NCBI GenBank assembly: GCA_035440445.1
Contig: DAORMJ010000014.1
Span: 1 to 64,000 of the forward strand
DNA length: 64,000 bases
Direction of reading: 5' to 3'
Source of the DNA: Ga0077548 sp035440445
GTDB lineage: Bacteria > Pseudomonadota > Alphaproteobacteria > Rhizobiales > Xanthobacteraceae
The translations under genes and the position numbers were made by a program. Under the pieces are notes generated by a model. That model had not been told where the DNA came from and did not search any database. It saw only the letters and a program-made list of their open reading frames with translations. Within the stretch, counting starts at the first letter, position 1. Every line of letters begins with the position of its first letter. Shown here in pieces: positions 41,287-51,222 of the stretch.

Positions 41287-42189
41287 ATGAACTGGATATC
41301 CAACGTCGGTCCGAAAATCCGATCCTTTCTCTCGCGCCGCGATGTGCCGGAGAACCTCTGGATCAAATGCCCGGAAACCGGCCAGCTCGTATTTCACAAG
41401 GATGTGGAATCGAACCAGTGGGTGATCCCCGGCTCGAACTATCACATGCGCATGGGCGCTACCGCGCGCCTGAAAGCGACCTTCGATAACGAAACCTGGA
41501 TCGATGTTGCGGTGCCGGGTGTGGCCGCCGATCCGCTGAAATTCCGCGACGAAAGAAAATACGCCGACCGCATCAAGGATGCGCGCAGCAAGACCGGCAT
41601 GCAGGATGCGGTGAAGATCGGCTACGGCAAGCTTGAAGACGTGCCGGCGGTCGTCGCCGTGCAGGATTTCGATTTCATGGGCGGTTCGCTCGGCATGGCG
41701 GCGGGCGAGGCGGTGATCCGCGGCCTCGAAACCGCGGTCGAGAAGAAAGCGCCGTTCATTCTTTTCGTCGCGTCCGGCGGCGCACGCATGCAGGAAGGTA
41801 TCCTTTCGCTGATGCAGATGCCGCGCACGACCGTCGCGGTGCAGCGGCTGCGTCATGCAAAGAAACCCTACATCGTCGTCTTGACCAACCCGACCACCGG
41901 CGGCGTCACCGCGTCTTACGCCATGCTCGGCGACGTGCAGATTGCGGAGCCGGGCGCGCTGATCGGCTTCGCCGGCCCGCGCGTGATCGAGCAGACTATC
42001 CGCGAAAAACTTCCCGCCGGCTTTCAGCGCGCGGAATATCTGCGCGATCACGGCATGGTGGATATGGTCGTGCACCGGCACGAGATGCGCAAAACGCTCG
42101 CGCGTCTTTGCCGTCTCATGACCAAAGCTGGACAGAAGAGCGATCCCGTGATGCCGCCCGTCGCGCCGCTCCCCGCGGTGGCGGAGTGA
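41287..42189 (+). CDS. accD: Acetyl-CoA carboxylase carboxyltransferase beta subunit, zinc ribbon degenerate
   Basis: AccD and AccA form the carboxyltransferase that makes malonyl-CoA for fatty acids. The 300-residue crotonase-like core is intact (FMGGSLGMAAGEAVIRG, VASGGARMQEG, NPTTGGVTASYAMLGD). The N-terminal zinc ribbon normally has four cysteines; here only Cys28 remains (WIKCPETGQ), and the second pair is replaced in VIPGSNYHMRMG. This loss is seen in many rhizobial AccD proteins. The stop overlaps folC as GTGA. Confidence 0.96.
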   Translation: MNWISNVGPKIRSFLSRRDVPENLWIKCPETGQLVFHKDVESNQWVIPGSNYHMRMGATARLKATFDNETWIDVAVPGVAADPLKFRDERKYADRIKDARSKTGMQDAVKIGYGKLEDVPAVVAVQDFDFMGGSLGMAAGEAVIRGLETAVEKKAPFILFVASGGARMQEGILSLMQMPRTTVAVQRLRHAKKPYIVVLTNPTTGGVTASYAMLGDVQIAEPGALIGFAGPRVIEQTIREKLPAGFQRAEYLRDHGMVDMVVHRHEMRKTLARLCRLMTKAGQKSDPVMPPVAPLPAVAE

Positions 42190-43523
42190 ACGAACAGACG
42201 CGCCCGCCTTCGGCGGCCGATCTCGTACTCGCGAGACTTGGTGCACTTCATCCGAAGCGGATCGATCTTTCGCTCGGGCGCCTGAACCGGCTTCTGGAAG
42301 CGCTCGGCAATCCGCAGCGCAAGCTACCGCCGGTGATTCATGTCGGCGGCACCAACGGCAAGGGCTCGACCGTTACCTTTCTGCGCGCGATCCTCGAAGC
42401 GGCCGGGAAGTCGGTGCACGTATATACTTCACCGCATCTCGTGCATTTCAACGAGCGGATCCGCATCGGCGCGCCGGGCGCGAGCCATATCGTGAAAGAC
42501 GATATGCTTGCCGCCGCACTCGAGGAAGCCGAGCGCGCAAACAATGGCGGCGAGATCACATTCTTCGAGATTACGACCGCTGCGGCGATGCTGTTGTTTG
42601 CGCGCAATCCTGCCGACGTGCTCCTGCTCGAAGTAGGCCTCGGCGGGAAGCTGGACGCGACCAATGTGATCGAGCGTCCGCTTGCGAGCGTTGTCACACC
42701 GGTATCCGTCGATCACACCGAATATCTCGGCAGCACGATCGACAAGATCGCCGCGGAGAAGGCGGGCATTTTCAAACGCAACGTGCCTGCCATCATCGCG
42801 CGGCAGGACGAAGTGGCGCTTGCGGTGCTTGATCGCGCGGCACAGCGCGCAGGCGCCCGCACCTTCATCTCGGGCGAAGACTGGCACGCAACCGAAGAGG
42901 CAGGGCGGCTCGTTTATTCCGATGAGCAGGGGCTCTTGGATCTGCCGCGGCCGCGGCTGTTCGGCCGGCATCAGATCGAAAATGCGGGCACGGCCGTCGC
43001 AACCTTGCGCGCGATTGCGTCGCTCGACATCCCGGTCAGCGCGATCGAAGCCGGATTGCAGAAGGCCGACTGGCCCGCGCGCATGCAGAACCTTTCCGGC
43101 GGGAAGCTCGCATCAAGATTGCCGGAAGGCGCCGAGCTCTGGCTCGATGGCGGGCACAACACCGCTGGCGCCGATGCGGTGGCAGCTGCGATCGGCGAAA
43201 TGGAGGAGCGCAGCCCGCGTCCCCTGGTGCTGATTATTGGAATGCTGACGACCAAAAGTGCGGAAGATTTTCTCGCGCGCTTCGCAGGCATTGCCCGCCA
43301 GGTTTTCGGCGTATCGCCGCCGGGGGAAGCCTCGCGTCCTGCGTCCAAGATTGCGGAAGCCGCAAAGCACGCCGGCATCGCCGGCGAAGCGGCGGAAGGG
43401 CTGATCGATGCGCTGGATCGCGTGAAGACGCTCGGGCTTTCCACGCCGCCGCGCGTTCTGATCACGGGCTCGCTCTATCTTGCGGGCGAGGTGCTCGCGG
43501 CAAACGAAACGCCGCCGCAATAA
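42186..43523 (+). CDS. folC: Bifunctional dihydrofolate/folylpolyglutamate synthase
   Basis: FolC adds glutamate to dihydropteroate and to folates. The 445-residue Mur-ligase fold has the P-loop VIHVGGTNGKGSTVTF, the TSPHLVHFNERI substrate loop, LLEVGLGGKLDATNV, DHTEYLG and the C-terminal LDGGHNTAGADAV. It starts with GTG at 42186 overlapping the accD stop. It is convergent with trxA. Confidence 0.95.
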   Translation: MNEQTRPPSAADLVLARLGALHPKRIDLSLGRLNRLLEALGNPQRKLPPVIHVGGTNGKGSTVTFLRAILEAAGKSVHVYTSPHLVHFNERIRIGAPGASHIVKDDMLAAALEEAERANNGGEITFFEITTAAAMLLFARNPADVLLLEVGLGGKLDATNVIERPLASVVTPVSVDHTEYLGSTIDKIAAEKAGIFKRNVPAIIARQDEVALAVLDRAAQRAGARTFISGEDWHATEEAGRLVYSDEQGLLDLPRPRLFGRHQIENAGTAVATLRAIASLDIPVSAIEAGLQKADWPARMQNLSGGKLASRLPEGAELWLDGGHNTAGADAVAAAIGEMEERSPRPLVLIIGMLTTKSAEDFLARFAGIARQVFGVSPPGEASRPASKIAEAAKHAGIAGEAAEGLIDALDRVKTLGLSTPPRVLITGSLYLAGEVLAANETPPQ

Positions 43524-43539
43524 CGCGGTGTCCCGGTCT

Positions 43540-43580
43540 CAAAAAAGAAACGGAGCGCTTCTCTTTCGAGAAACGCTCCG
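43540..43580 (-). terminator. Intrinsic terminator of trxA
   Basis: Read on the minus strand, CGGAGCG and CGCTCCG form a stem extended by TTCTC/GAGAA (43551-43580), followed by TTTCTTTTTTGAGAC. It is 28 bases past the trxA stop and is a classical terminator in that direction. Confidence 0.85.
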
Positions 43581-43607
43581 GATTGTGGTTCTGTAAATCG
43601 TATCGGC

Positions 43608-43925
43608 TCAGACCGTGGTTTCGATCCACTGCTCGATCTTCGCCTTCGGATAAGCGCCGATCAAGCGCGAGGCCATCTCGCCGTTCTTGAAGATCATGAG
43701 CGTCGGAATCGACATGATGCCGTATTTCGACGCCACGTTCGGGTTTTCATCGACGTTGATCTTGACGATCTTCACCTTGCTGTTCGCGCCGGAAATTTCC
43801 TCGAGCGCAGGCGCGATCTGGCGGCACGGCCCGCACCACTCCGCCCAGAAGTCCACGAGCACCGGCTCGCTCGACTTGAGCACGTCGTTATCGAAAGAAG
43901 CGTCGGAGACTTTATCGACGGCCAT
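43608..43925 (-). CDS. trxA: Thioredoxin
   Basis: A 106-residue thioredoxin with the redox motif WCGPC (Cys31 and Cys34), the buried aspartate in LVDFWAEW and the cis-proline in IMSIPTLMIFKNG. It reduces cytoplasmic disulfides using thioredoxin reductase. ATG 43925 is the family start. It follows addA by 77 bases and is the last gene of the addB-addA-trxA run. Confidence 0.97.
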   Translation of the reverse strand: MAVDKVSDASFDNDVLKSSEPVLVDFWAEWCGPCRQIAPALEEISGANSKVKIVKINVDENPNVASKYGIMSIPTLMIFKNGEMASRLIGAYPKAKIEQWIETTV

Positions 43926-44002
43926 GATGGACCTCTTCAAGCGTTGAAATCGGAAAGAAAATCCTGTTCGTCGGGCATAGGTAGGTTTGCCCGGCCACAG
44001 GG

Positions 44003-47000
44003 TCAAGACGCGCTTTCGTCGATTGCAAGGCTCGTCTGCGTTTTCACGCGGCGCCAGGCGGAATCGAGCGATTCCGCTGGAATTTCAAGGACGCGCGGGC
44101 CTGCGGTGTACACGAGGAGCGCGCGAACCGGGCGGCCCGGAAATGCCTCCCGGAGTGCCGCGCGATAGGCGGCAAGCTGCTCGACATAGGCCGGCGACAC
44201 CTCGTCGAGCGTGGCGGGAACGCGCGCATCCGTTTTAAAGTCGCCGATTACCACGGCGTCTTCGCGCACGGCGAGCCGGTCGGTGCGTGCGGCGATCTCG
44301 ATCGTTCGTTCACCGGCATCCACCCGCGCGATCAGTTCCGGCTCGGCAAGGCTGCCCTCGCCGAAGAGAACCGCGCAGTCGGGAAGCGCGATAACGCGGG
44401 TTGCTTCGGTCGCCAGCGCTTCCTGCGTGACTTGCGGCAGGTCGTGTGCCGCCTGCGCGAGATAGCGAAGGGCCGCCGCGTTCCGTTCGGAAGCCGCGAT
44501 ATCGGGAAGCGATTGCAACAGCCGATGCAGGAGGATGCCGCGGCGCTTTCCGCCGAAGGCGTTTGGGGTCGCGGGCGCAGCGGGTGCGAGCGCTACGCGC
44601 GCATAAGACGGCCGCAGCCTTATCGTATCGCGGGACGGAGGCGCTGCGGCTTGGCCAAGCCAGGGGACGGTTTCTGCCGCCTCTTTCGTCGTTCGTGCGG
44701 CTTGCGGCATCTCTACCCGTTCGGTCGCGCACCAGCGCAGCACTTTGTCGTTCGTGTAAGGCACTTCGTGTTCGGTCAGGTTGGCGCTGTCGGCAAGGAT
44801 CGATTGGCTGACAAGATCGTACCACGAGCCGGCTTCGGCGGCGTCCTGCTTCTTGTTGAGCGCGCCGCAAACCACGAGCACGTCCGCCGCGCGCGTCAGC
44901 GCGACATAGAGCAGCCGCCGGTATTCCTTCAGACGCGAATCGCGCACGAGGCCCTTGGCTTCGCGGCTGACGGCAGAGCTTTCGTCCTTGCTCGCGGTCC
45001 ATAACAACACAGGCTCATTATCCGTTCCCGCATGCAGCGGGATCACGCGAGGCTCCTTGTTGGCAAGCGGCAGCGCCGTCGTATCGGCAAGCACGACGAC
45101 CGGCGCTTCCAGTCCTTTCACGCCATGCACGGTCATGACGCGCACGAGCGGGCTCTGCGTTTCCAGATCTCGTTTCACTTCCGCTTCCGCACGGCGCAGA
45201 TAGCGCAGGAAGCCTTGCAGCGACGGCGTCTCCATCTTTTCATAGCCAAGTGCCGCGGACAGAAATTCGTCGAGCGCGTCGGCGGCTTCAGGACCGAGCC
45301 GCGCGATCATCTTCTTGCGGCCCCCATCGCGGCCGAGGACGCGCGAATAGAAATCGAACGGACGCAAATGCGCAGCCTGTTCCTGCCAGCGCAGGATCGT
45401 CCGAGCCGCTTGCGCGTAAGCGGGTCGGTCTTGCACCGTCATCAGACTTTCGAGGAGCGTTCCCTTTCGCGCATGACAGAGTGCAAACAGGTCGTCGTCG
45501 TCGAAGCTGAATAGCGGAGACTTCAGAACACAGGCCAGCGAAAGATCGTCCTGCGAGAGCAGAAGCGCGTCGCCGAGCGCCATCAGGTCCATGACCGCGA
45601 TGCTCTCGGTGAGCTTCAGCCGGTCCGCGCCCGCTACATCGATGTCTTCCTGCTTCAGTGCCCGCAGGATTGCATCGAACAGCGTGCCGCGGCTTTGTAC
45701 GAGAATGATGATGTCGCCCGCCGTCACCGGACGCGGCTCTTCGTTCCTGTCGCGCTCCGTAACCGTCAGCCCGCCCGTGGTCCAGTGCTTCACCGCTTTT
45801 GCGATCTGCTGCGCGAGCCGCATTTTCGCGGAGGCCTGGCGCGGAAGGTCGAGCGGCTTGTCCCAGCCGTCTTCGTCTTCCGCTTCCTTCACGGCTTTCA
45901 GTGCCGGCCAGATTTCGACCGTGCCTGGCGCTTGCTGGCGCACCGCTTCGTGTAGCGGTCCCTGCGTGTCGTTTGCGGAGAGGCCGCGGCGAGCTTCCTC
46001 AAACGAAAACACGTGATCGACCGCGCGGAGCACGTTCGGTGCCGAGCGATAGCTGCGTTGCAGCCGCGGTTCGCGCAGCACGTCGCCGGCGTTGCGGAGT
46101 TGCGTGGCGAAGGCGTGGCGCATCTCGTCGAAGCGCGCCGGGTCTGCGCCCTGAAAGCTGAAGATCGACTGTTTCTCATCGCCGACGACGAAAATCGAGC
46201 GCGAGCGCCCCGATGCACCGTGCCCCGCGAAAAATTCCTCCGCGAGTTTCGCCACGATGCGCCACTGCTCGGGGCTCGTGTCCTGCGCTTCGTCGACCAG
46301 GATATGCTCGATGCCGCCATCGAGCTTGTAGTGCACCCAGGCGGATTCCTCGCGCTCCAAGAGCGAAACGGTCTTCGTGACCAGATCGGCGAAATCGAGC
46401 ACGCCCCGGCGCTGCTTTGCTTTCTCGTAGCGTTCGACGACGCCCTGCGCGAGGGTCAGCAACGCGCAGGAGCGTTCGCATTCCTGTGTGGCGCGAAGCT
46501 TGTCACGAAGACCGATCGCTCGTTCGCCTTCGGCGATTAGTCGCTCGAACAGCGCCGTATTGCTGTTTCGCAGTTTCTCCGCGCCGTAATCCTTCGGCTC
46601 GCGGGGGCTGCCGTCCGTTTTGAAGAATGATTTAAGGTAAAGTGCCGAAACCTCATTCGTGGGGGCATTGATGGCCGTCTCGATGCTGACACCAATGCGC
46701 GCGGCGAATCCGCCAAACTCAATCAGTGTCCGACTCACGCTAGCCCATTCCGAGCATGGCAGATTGGGCCCTTCAAAAATTTCCTTCTCGATGGAGGCGA
46801 GCGTCTCTTCTGGCAAGAGACCGAGTGCCGCCGCGATGAGATTGCGGGTCGTTTGTCTCAACTGATGCTTGGCACGCAAGCATTCCGTGATCGCCTGTTC
46901 GATGGTTTCGTCGCCGCTGGCTTCGACGCAATAGCGCAGCGCGCGTCCCGCCGCGCTATCCGGATTGCGTCCTGCTTCGAGCAGCGTTTCGATCCGTGCT

Positions 47001-47470
47001 TTCTCGATCAGGTCGCGCTCGCCTGCTTCGTCGAGCACCTCGAATCCGGCCGGGACTTCTGCTTCGACCGGAAACATATGCAGCACGCGATCGCAGAAGG
47101 CGTGGATGGTCTGCACTTTCAGGCCGCCCGGCGTTTCAAGGGCCGCCGCAAAGAGCCTGCGCGCCCGCGCGCGCCGCGCAGCATCCGGCGGCTTCGTTTC
47201 GATGGCGGCAATGGCTTTGTTCAGCGCCTCGTCGTCGAGCCGTACCCAGGCGGAAAGCTCTTTCAGCACCTTGTTCGCCATGTGGGCGGCGGCTGCCTTT
47301 GTGTAAGTGAGGCAGAGGATGCGGCCCGGCGGCACGCCTTCGAAGAGGAGCCGGATCACACGGCGGACGAGCACCGTGGTCTTGCCGGAGCCGGCATTGG
47401 CCGAAACCCAGGCGGAAACGCGCGGATCGGAGGCTTCGGCCTGCGGCGTAATCGGGGCCGTGTCGTTCAC
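44003..47470 (-). CDS. addA: Double-strand break repair helicase-nuclease AddA
   Basis: AddA is the UvrD-like helicase and nuclease of the AddAB complex, which resects DNA ends for RecA recombination (the alphaproteobacterial counterpart of RecBCD). The 1155-residue product has Walker A SANAGSGKTTVLVRR (about residue 20-35), motif II VDEAQDTSPEQW, motif VI LYVALTRAADVLVVCG and a C-terminal nuclease domain with GDFKTD. GTG 47470 overlaps the addB stop as GTGA. Confidence 0.96.
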   Translation of the reverse strand: MNDTAPITPQAEASDPRVSAWVSANAGSGKTTVLVRRVIRLLFEGVPPGRILCLTYTKAAAAHMANKVLKELSAWVRLDDEALNKAIAAIETKPPDAARRARARRLFAAALETPGGLKVQTIHAFCDRVLHMFPVEAEVPAGFEVLDEAGERDLIEKARIETLLEAGRNPDSAAGRALRYCVEASGDETIEQAITECLRAKHQLRQTTRNLIAAALGLLPEETLASIEKEIFEGPNLPCSEWASVSRTLIEFGGFAARIGVSIETAINAPTNEVSALYLKSFFKTDGSPREPKDYGAEKLRNSNTALFERLIAEGERAIGLRDKLRATQECERSCALLTLAQGVVERYEKAKQRRGVLDFADLVTKTVSLLEREESAWVHYKLDGGIEHILVDEAQDTSPEQWRIVAKLAEEFFAGHGASGRSRSIFVVGDEKQSIFSFQGADPARFDEMRHAFATQLRNAGDVLREPRLQRSYRSAPNVLRAVDHVFSFEEARRGLSANDTQGPLHEAVRQQAPGTVEIWPALKAVKEAEDEDGWDKPLDLPRQASAKMRLAQQIAKAVKHWTTGGLTVTERDRNEEPRPVTAGDIIILVQSRGTLFDAILRALKQEDIDVAGADRLKLTESIAVMDLMALGDALLLSQDDLSLACVLKSPLFSFDDDDLFALCHARKGTLLESLMTVQDRPAYAQAARTILRWQEQAAHLRPFDFYSRVLGRDGGRKKMIARLGPEAADALDEFLSAALGYEKMETPSLQGFLRYLRRAEAEVKRDLETQSPLVRVMTVHGVKGLEAPVVVLADTTALPLANKEPRVIPLHAGTDNEPVLLWTASKDESSAVSREAKGLVRDSRLKEYRRLLYVALTRAADVLVVCGALNKKQDAAEAGSWYDLVSQSILADSANLTEHEVPYTNDKVLRWCATERVEMPQAARTTKEAAETVPWLGQAAAPPSRDTIRLRPSYARVALAPAAPATPNAFGGKRRGILLHRLLQSLPDIAASERNAAALRYLAQAAHDLPQVTQEALATEATRVIALPDCAVLFGEGSLAEPELIARVDAGERTIEIAARTDRLAVREDAVVIGDFKTDARVPATLDEVSPAYVEQLAAYRAALREAFPGRPVRALLVYTAGPRVLEIPAESLDSAWRRVKTQTSLAIDESAS

Positions 47471-50400
47471 TCGCCGCCCTCCGACCATTCCTTGAAGCGG
47501 GCGAGATGTTCGTAGTCGTTGTAGTCCTTCTGCCTTTGCACGCGCGGCGCGAAAGGATAGGGCGTCGCAGGATCGGCATATTGTCGGAGCAATCGTTCCG
47601 CACCATCCATCGCGTGGCGCGCAGCGATCGTGAGGTGATCGTCGCCTGCGATGCTGCGCGGCTCGGCAACGGCCTTGAAGTCGGCACGGCTGGATAACTC
47701 GAAAGGCCTGAAGAGGCCGGGCGGCTGTCCGCCGGAAATCTTGATCGCGCCGGTTTCGGAAAGGCGTGTTCCGGCAATGCCCGGAAATCCCCCGGCAAGG
47801 GCGATTGCGGCCTCCAGCAATAGCTGCGGCTCGAAACCGAGGATGGCTTCCTTATAGGTCGGCGGTGTGCCGGTCTTGAAATCGAGCACGGCGATGGAGC
47901 CGTCTTTATTGACCTCGATCCGGTCCGCGCGCGCGGTCAGCGTGAAGCGATCCGCGCCGCTTCCGATTTCTATTCTGCCCTCGACTTCGGAGTGAATGAC
48001 TTCGATTCGATTACGCCGCTCGCCTTCGATCTCCACGAACCATTTCGCCGCGCGCTCGAAACGCGGCCACCAGATCGCGAAGGCCGCCGGATAACTCTGC
48101 ATCGGTGCAAAAACCTTCCGGCCGATTTCCATCATGTCGTTGAGCGCATGCGGCGGCAGCGTGCCGGGATGCCGCTCGGTGAACTGCGCGATGATGTCGT
48201 GAATGAGCGTGCCGCGTTCGGCCGCACCCGGCTCCTCGTCGATGGCATCGAGCGGGTTCAGGCGCAGGATCTTCCGCGCGAAGATGGAATAAGGGTCGCG
48301 CGTAAGATCGCGCATGTCGCTCATGCTGAAGCGGCGTGGCCGCGCATCGGCGCGCGGCGCCGGCTTCGGCGGTGAGAGTCGGTCCGCCGCTGGAGCATCT
48401 TCAAGCCCGCGCGCAAGCTGAAGGTAGCGTTGCCCGCTTGCTTTCGCCTGCTGCCACGCGCCGGGATCGGCGATGGCTTCCAGCCGTTGCAGGAAACGCG
48501 AAGCGATGGTTTCGACGCCGCCCTGCTTGCGCGAGCGCACCAGAAAAATTTCCGCAGTTCCCGCCGCCTGCACGAAGTCATGCGCGGAAAGCCCGATGCG
48601 CCGTTCCGGCAGATCGAGCTTCAACGTCTTTCGCATCGGACGGTTGAGCCAGGCATCGACATGCGCTTCCGGCGGCCAGACGCCTTCGCAAAGCCCGCCA
48701 AGCACGATGCGTTCCGCGTTGATCATGCGGGCTTCGAGCGGGCCGAGGATTCGGATGCGGGCGTCTTCGTCCTGAGGCGGCCGCAGCGTATGTTCGCGGA
48801 TGAGAGCAGCAAAACTCCCGGCGTAATCGGAAAGCTGCATTGCCGGTGCGGCGTTGCCACTTTCGCCTAACATATCGAGTGCTTCGATCAGCGCCTCGCA
48901 TTCTTCCGGCGCATCTTCCGCGAGTGCCGAGACGAGTGCCGCGCGATGGGCCTGCACGAGATCGGCGAAACTCCGGTTGCCTTCGCGCAGCGCGAACAGC
49001 GGAGAAAGCAGGGCTTCGAGCGAAGCAGCTATTGCTTTCGCGCGCTCCCAGTCTTCCTTTGCGACAGAGGCCCGCAGATCGCGATAGTGGAATTCCGCCC
49101 CGCGCGCGGCCTCGATTATCTGCGAGAGGTTTTTCGCACCACCCGCCGGCCGCAGCCCGCGCAAGGCGCAGATTTCCAGCAGGGCGACGTCTTCTGCGGC
49201 AAAGCGATGCCGCAAATAGGGATGACGCAGCAGCGCCAGCAGCACCGAAGGTGCGGCGTCGATCGCGGCGGCTTCCGCGAGCAGCCGCGCAAGGCGTCCC
49301 GCCTCGCTGTCCGCGAGCGGCATGCCCGCGGAATCGTCGATCGCAATCTCCCAGCGCGAAAGCTCCGCGCAGACCCGCCGCGCCAGCGCGCGATCGGGCG
49401 TGATCAGCGCGGCCGTGGTGCCTTTGTGCAGGGACTCGCGTAGCGCGATGGCAATGGCCAAGGCTTCCTCGCGCGCGTCCTGCGCTTCGATGAGTGTGAT
49501 GCCGTGGAGTGCCTGCGGCTCCGCCGTCTGTGCGATTGCACCTTCCGCATAAGGCGCGAAAGCATGCGAAAGCAGTGCTTCGCGCGCGGGCATCGAGGGT
49601 GCCGCAAGCGGTTCGACCGCCTCGCGCGCAATGCCGATGCGCTCGATCAGCCGCTTCAGTCCGAACTGCGGGTGCCCCGGCATGGGCTCGCGCTCTGCGC
49701 CGATCAGCGCAAAGGTCTCCTTGGAGAGCAGTTGATCCAGGCCCGGCAGCACGACCGCGCCGTTTTCCCTCCTCGCAATCACCGCGAGCAGTTCGGCAAC
49801 CTTCGGCACGGTGCCGGTCGAGCCCGCCGCGATTACCGGCCCGCCATGTCCTTTCGCAAGCCGCTCCGCTTCGCGGGTCAGCAACTGGTCGCGCCGCGCC
49901 GCGGCGTCCATTTTGCCGATCCCGCCGAGATAGGCGTCCCAGTGATCGCTGACGATTTTGAGAAAGTCGCGCGAGCGTTCCCAATAGCGGTCGAATTCGC
50001 CTTCGACCGCGCCGCCGACGTCGCTGAAGGGAAGTCCCGCGGTGATGAAGTCGTCGATCAGATGCGCGAGCTCGTCGGCAAGTGCGATGGCATTGGCGGG
50101 AGACGCTGAAAGCAGCGGAAATTCCTTCGCCGCGAAGCGCTGTACCAATGTTGCAAGCGCGAGCCTGCGCTCGCCTGCGGAAATCGCCGGCGGCAACGGC
50201 GCGAGGTCTCCGGCCTCGAAGGCGAAAGCATCTTCATCGACATCGCCGAGCGGCACGATCCGCGGCAACAGCAGCGCGCGCGATCCGGTTTCCTCGAGAA
50301 AAATTCCGGCGAGCGCGCGAGCGGCACGCCGTGTCGGCAAATAAATTGTGAGGCTTGCAAGAAGCTCCGGTGTTTCGCGCGGCGCAAAGCCCGCGATCAC

Positions 50401-50484
50401 TTGACCGTCGAGAATGCCGCGCGCCAGCGTTCGTAGAAACGGCGCGGTCGGCGGAATGGTGAAGACGCGAGGGGCGGCGCTCAT
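47467..50484 (-). CDS. addB: Double-strand break repair protein AddB
   Basis: A 1005-residue AddB. As in other alphaproteobacteria, there is no Walker A at the N-terminus (TIPPTAPFLRTLARGIL), so ATP-driven movement depends on AddA. The C-terminal nuclease domain has the motif AVLDFKTGTPPTYKEA and QLLLEAAIA, and the GLCEGVWPPEAHVDAWLNRP segment is conserved. The iron-sulfur cysteine set of the Bacillus protein is not evident. It starts 12 bases after murU ends. Confidence 0.95.
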   Translation of the reverse strand: MSAAPRVFTIPPTAPFLRTLARGILDGQVIAGFAPRETPELLASLTIYLPTRRAARALAGIFLEETGSRALLLPRIVPLGDVDEDAFAFEAGDLAPLPPAISAGERRLALATLVQRFAAKEFPLLSASPANAIALADELAHLIDDFITAGLPFSDVGGAVEGEFDRYWERSRDFLKIVSDHWDAYLGGIGKMDAAARRDQLLTREAERLAKGHGGPVIAAGSTGTVPKVAELLAVIARRENGAVVLPGLDQLLSKETFALIGAEREPMPGHPQFGLKRLIERIGIAREAVEPLAAPSMPAREALLSHAFAPYAEGAIAQTAEPQALHGITLIEAQDAREEALAIAIALRESLHKGTTAALITPDRALARRVCAELSRWEIAIDDSAGMPLADSEAGRLARLLAEAAAIDAAPSVLLALLRHPYLRHRFAAEDVALLEICALRGLRPAGGAKNLSQIIEAARGAEFHYRDLRASVAKEDWERAKAIAASLEALLSPLFALREGNRSFADLVQAHRAALVSALAEDAPEECEALIEALDMLGESGNAAPAMQLSDYAGSFAALIREHTLRPPQDEDARIRILGPLEARMINAERIVLGGLCEGVWPPEAHVDAWLNRPMRKTLKLDLPERRIGLSAHDFVQAAGTAEIFLVRSRKQGGVETIASRFLQRLEAIADPGAWQQAKASGQRYLQLARGLEDAPAADRLSPPKPAPRADARPRRFSMSDMRDLTRDPYSIFARKILRLNPLDAIDEEPGAAERGTLIHDIIAQFTERHPGTLPPHALNDMMEIGRKVFAPMQSYPAAFAIWWPRFERAAKWFVEIEGERRNRIEVIHSEVEGRIEIGSGADRFTLTARADRIEVNKDGSIAVLDFKTGTPPTYKEAILGFEPQLLLEAAIALAGGFPGIAGTRLSETGAIKISGGQPPGLFRPFELSSRADFKAVAEPRSIAGDDHLTIAARHAMDGAERLLRQYADPATPYPFAPRVQRQKDYNDYEHLARFKEWSEGGE

Positions 50485-50496
50485 CGGGAGGCGAGA

Positions 50497-51222
50497 TTAC
50501 GCGCTGCTGCGGCGGATCGCATCCTCTGCGGCGGGAATCGCCTCCGGCGTCCCCACATGCATCCAGGTTCCGTCGAGCCTGAGTCCAAAAAGCCTTCCGG
50601 CCGCTTCTGCTTTCGCGAAGGAGCGGACGAGCGAAAACGCACCTTCCGGCGCATCGTCGAAGAGACGCGGGTGCAGCACGGCCGCTCCGGCGTAAACAAA
50701 CGGCGCGACTTCCCGTTCTTCGCGCCGCGTGAGCAGACCTTCCGGGTCCATCGTGAAATCGCCCGGACCGCTATAACCAACAGCGCCCGCGGTGGATGCG
50801 AGCAGCAGGAGCGCATCCATGCGCTCTGCGTTGTAATGCCCGATCAGGCGCGGCAGGTTGGGTGAAGCACCTTCGATCCAGATCGTATCGGAATTGACGA
50901 GCAGAAACGGCTTGCTGCCGAGCTTCGGCAGCGCGCGCACGACCCCACCGCCGGTATCGAGGAGCGCGTCGCGCTCGTCGGAAATTTCAATGCGCGGCGT
51001 TTTGCGCGACGAAAGATGTTCGATCAGCACGTCGCCGCAATAATGCGCGTTGACCACCGCGCGGCTAATGCCGGCCTGTTCGATCCGGTCGAGCACGCGG
51101 TCGATCAGAGTTTGCCCATCGACCTTCACCATGGGCTTTGGGATGGAGCGGGTGAGCGGCAGCATACGCTTGCCGAAACCCGCCGCGAGCACCATCGCGG
51201 TATCGATATCCGCCTTGCTCAA
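50497..51222 (-). CDS. murU: MurU-like nucleotidyltransferase
   Basis: A 241-residue sugar-1-phosphate nucleotidyltransferase. The signature AMVLAAGFGKRMLPLTRSIPKPMVKVDGQTLIDRVLDRI is that of MurU, which joins UTP to N-acetylmuramate-1-phosphate in the peptidoglycan-recycling shortcut; LVNSDTIW is the metal-binding loop. The ATG overlaps the stop of the tsaE-amgK fusion (ATGA), and AmgK supplies the MurU substrate, which supports this over mannose-1-phosphate guanylyltransferase. Confidence 0.85.
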   Translation of the reverse strand: MSKADIDTAMVLAAGFGKRMLPLTRSIPKPMVKVDGQTLIDRVLDRIEQAGISRAVVNAHYCGDVLIEHLSSRKTPRIEISDERDALLDTGGGVVRALPKLGSKPFLLVNSDTIWIEGASPNLPRLIGHYNAERMDALLLLASTAGAVGYSGPGDFTMDPEGLLTRREEREVAPFVYAGAAVLHPRLFDDAPEGAFSLVRSFAKAEAAGRLFGLRLDGTWMHVGTPEAIPAAEDAIRRSSA

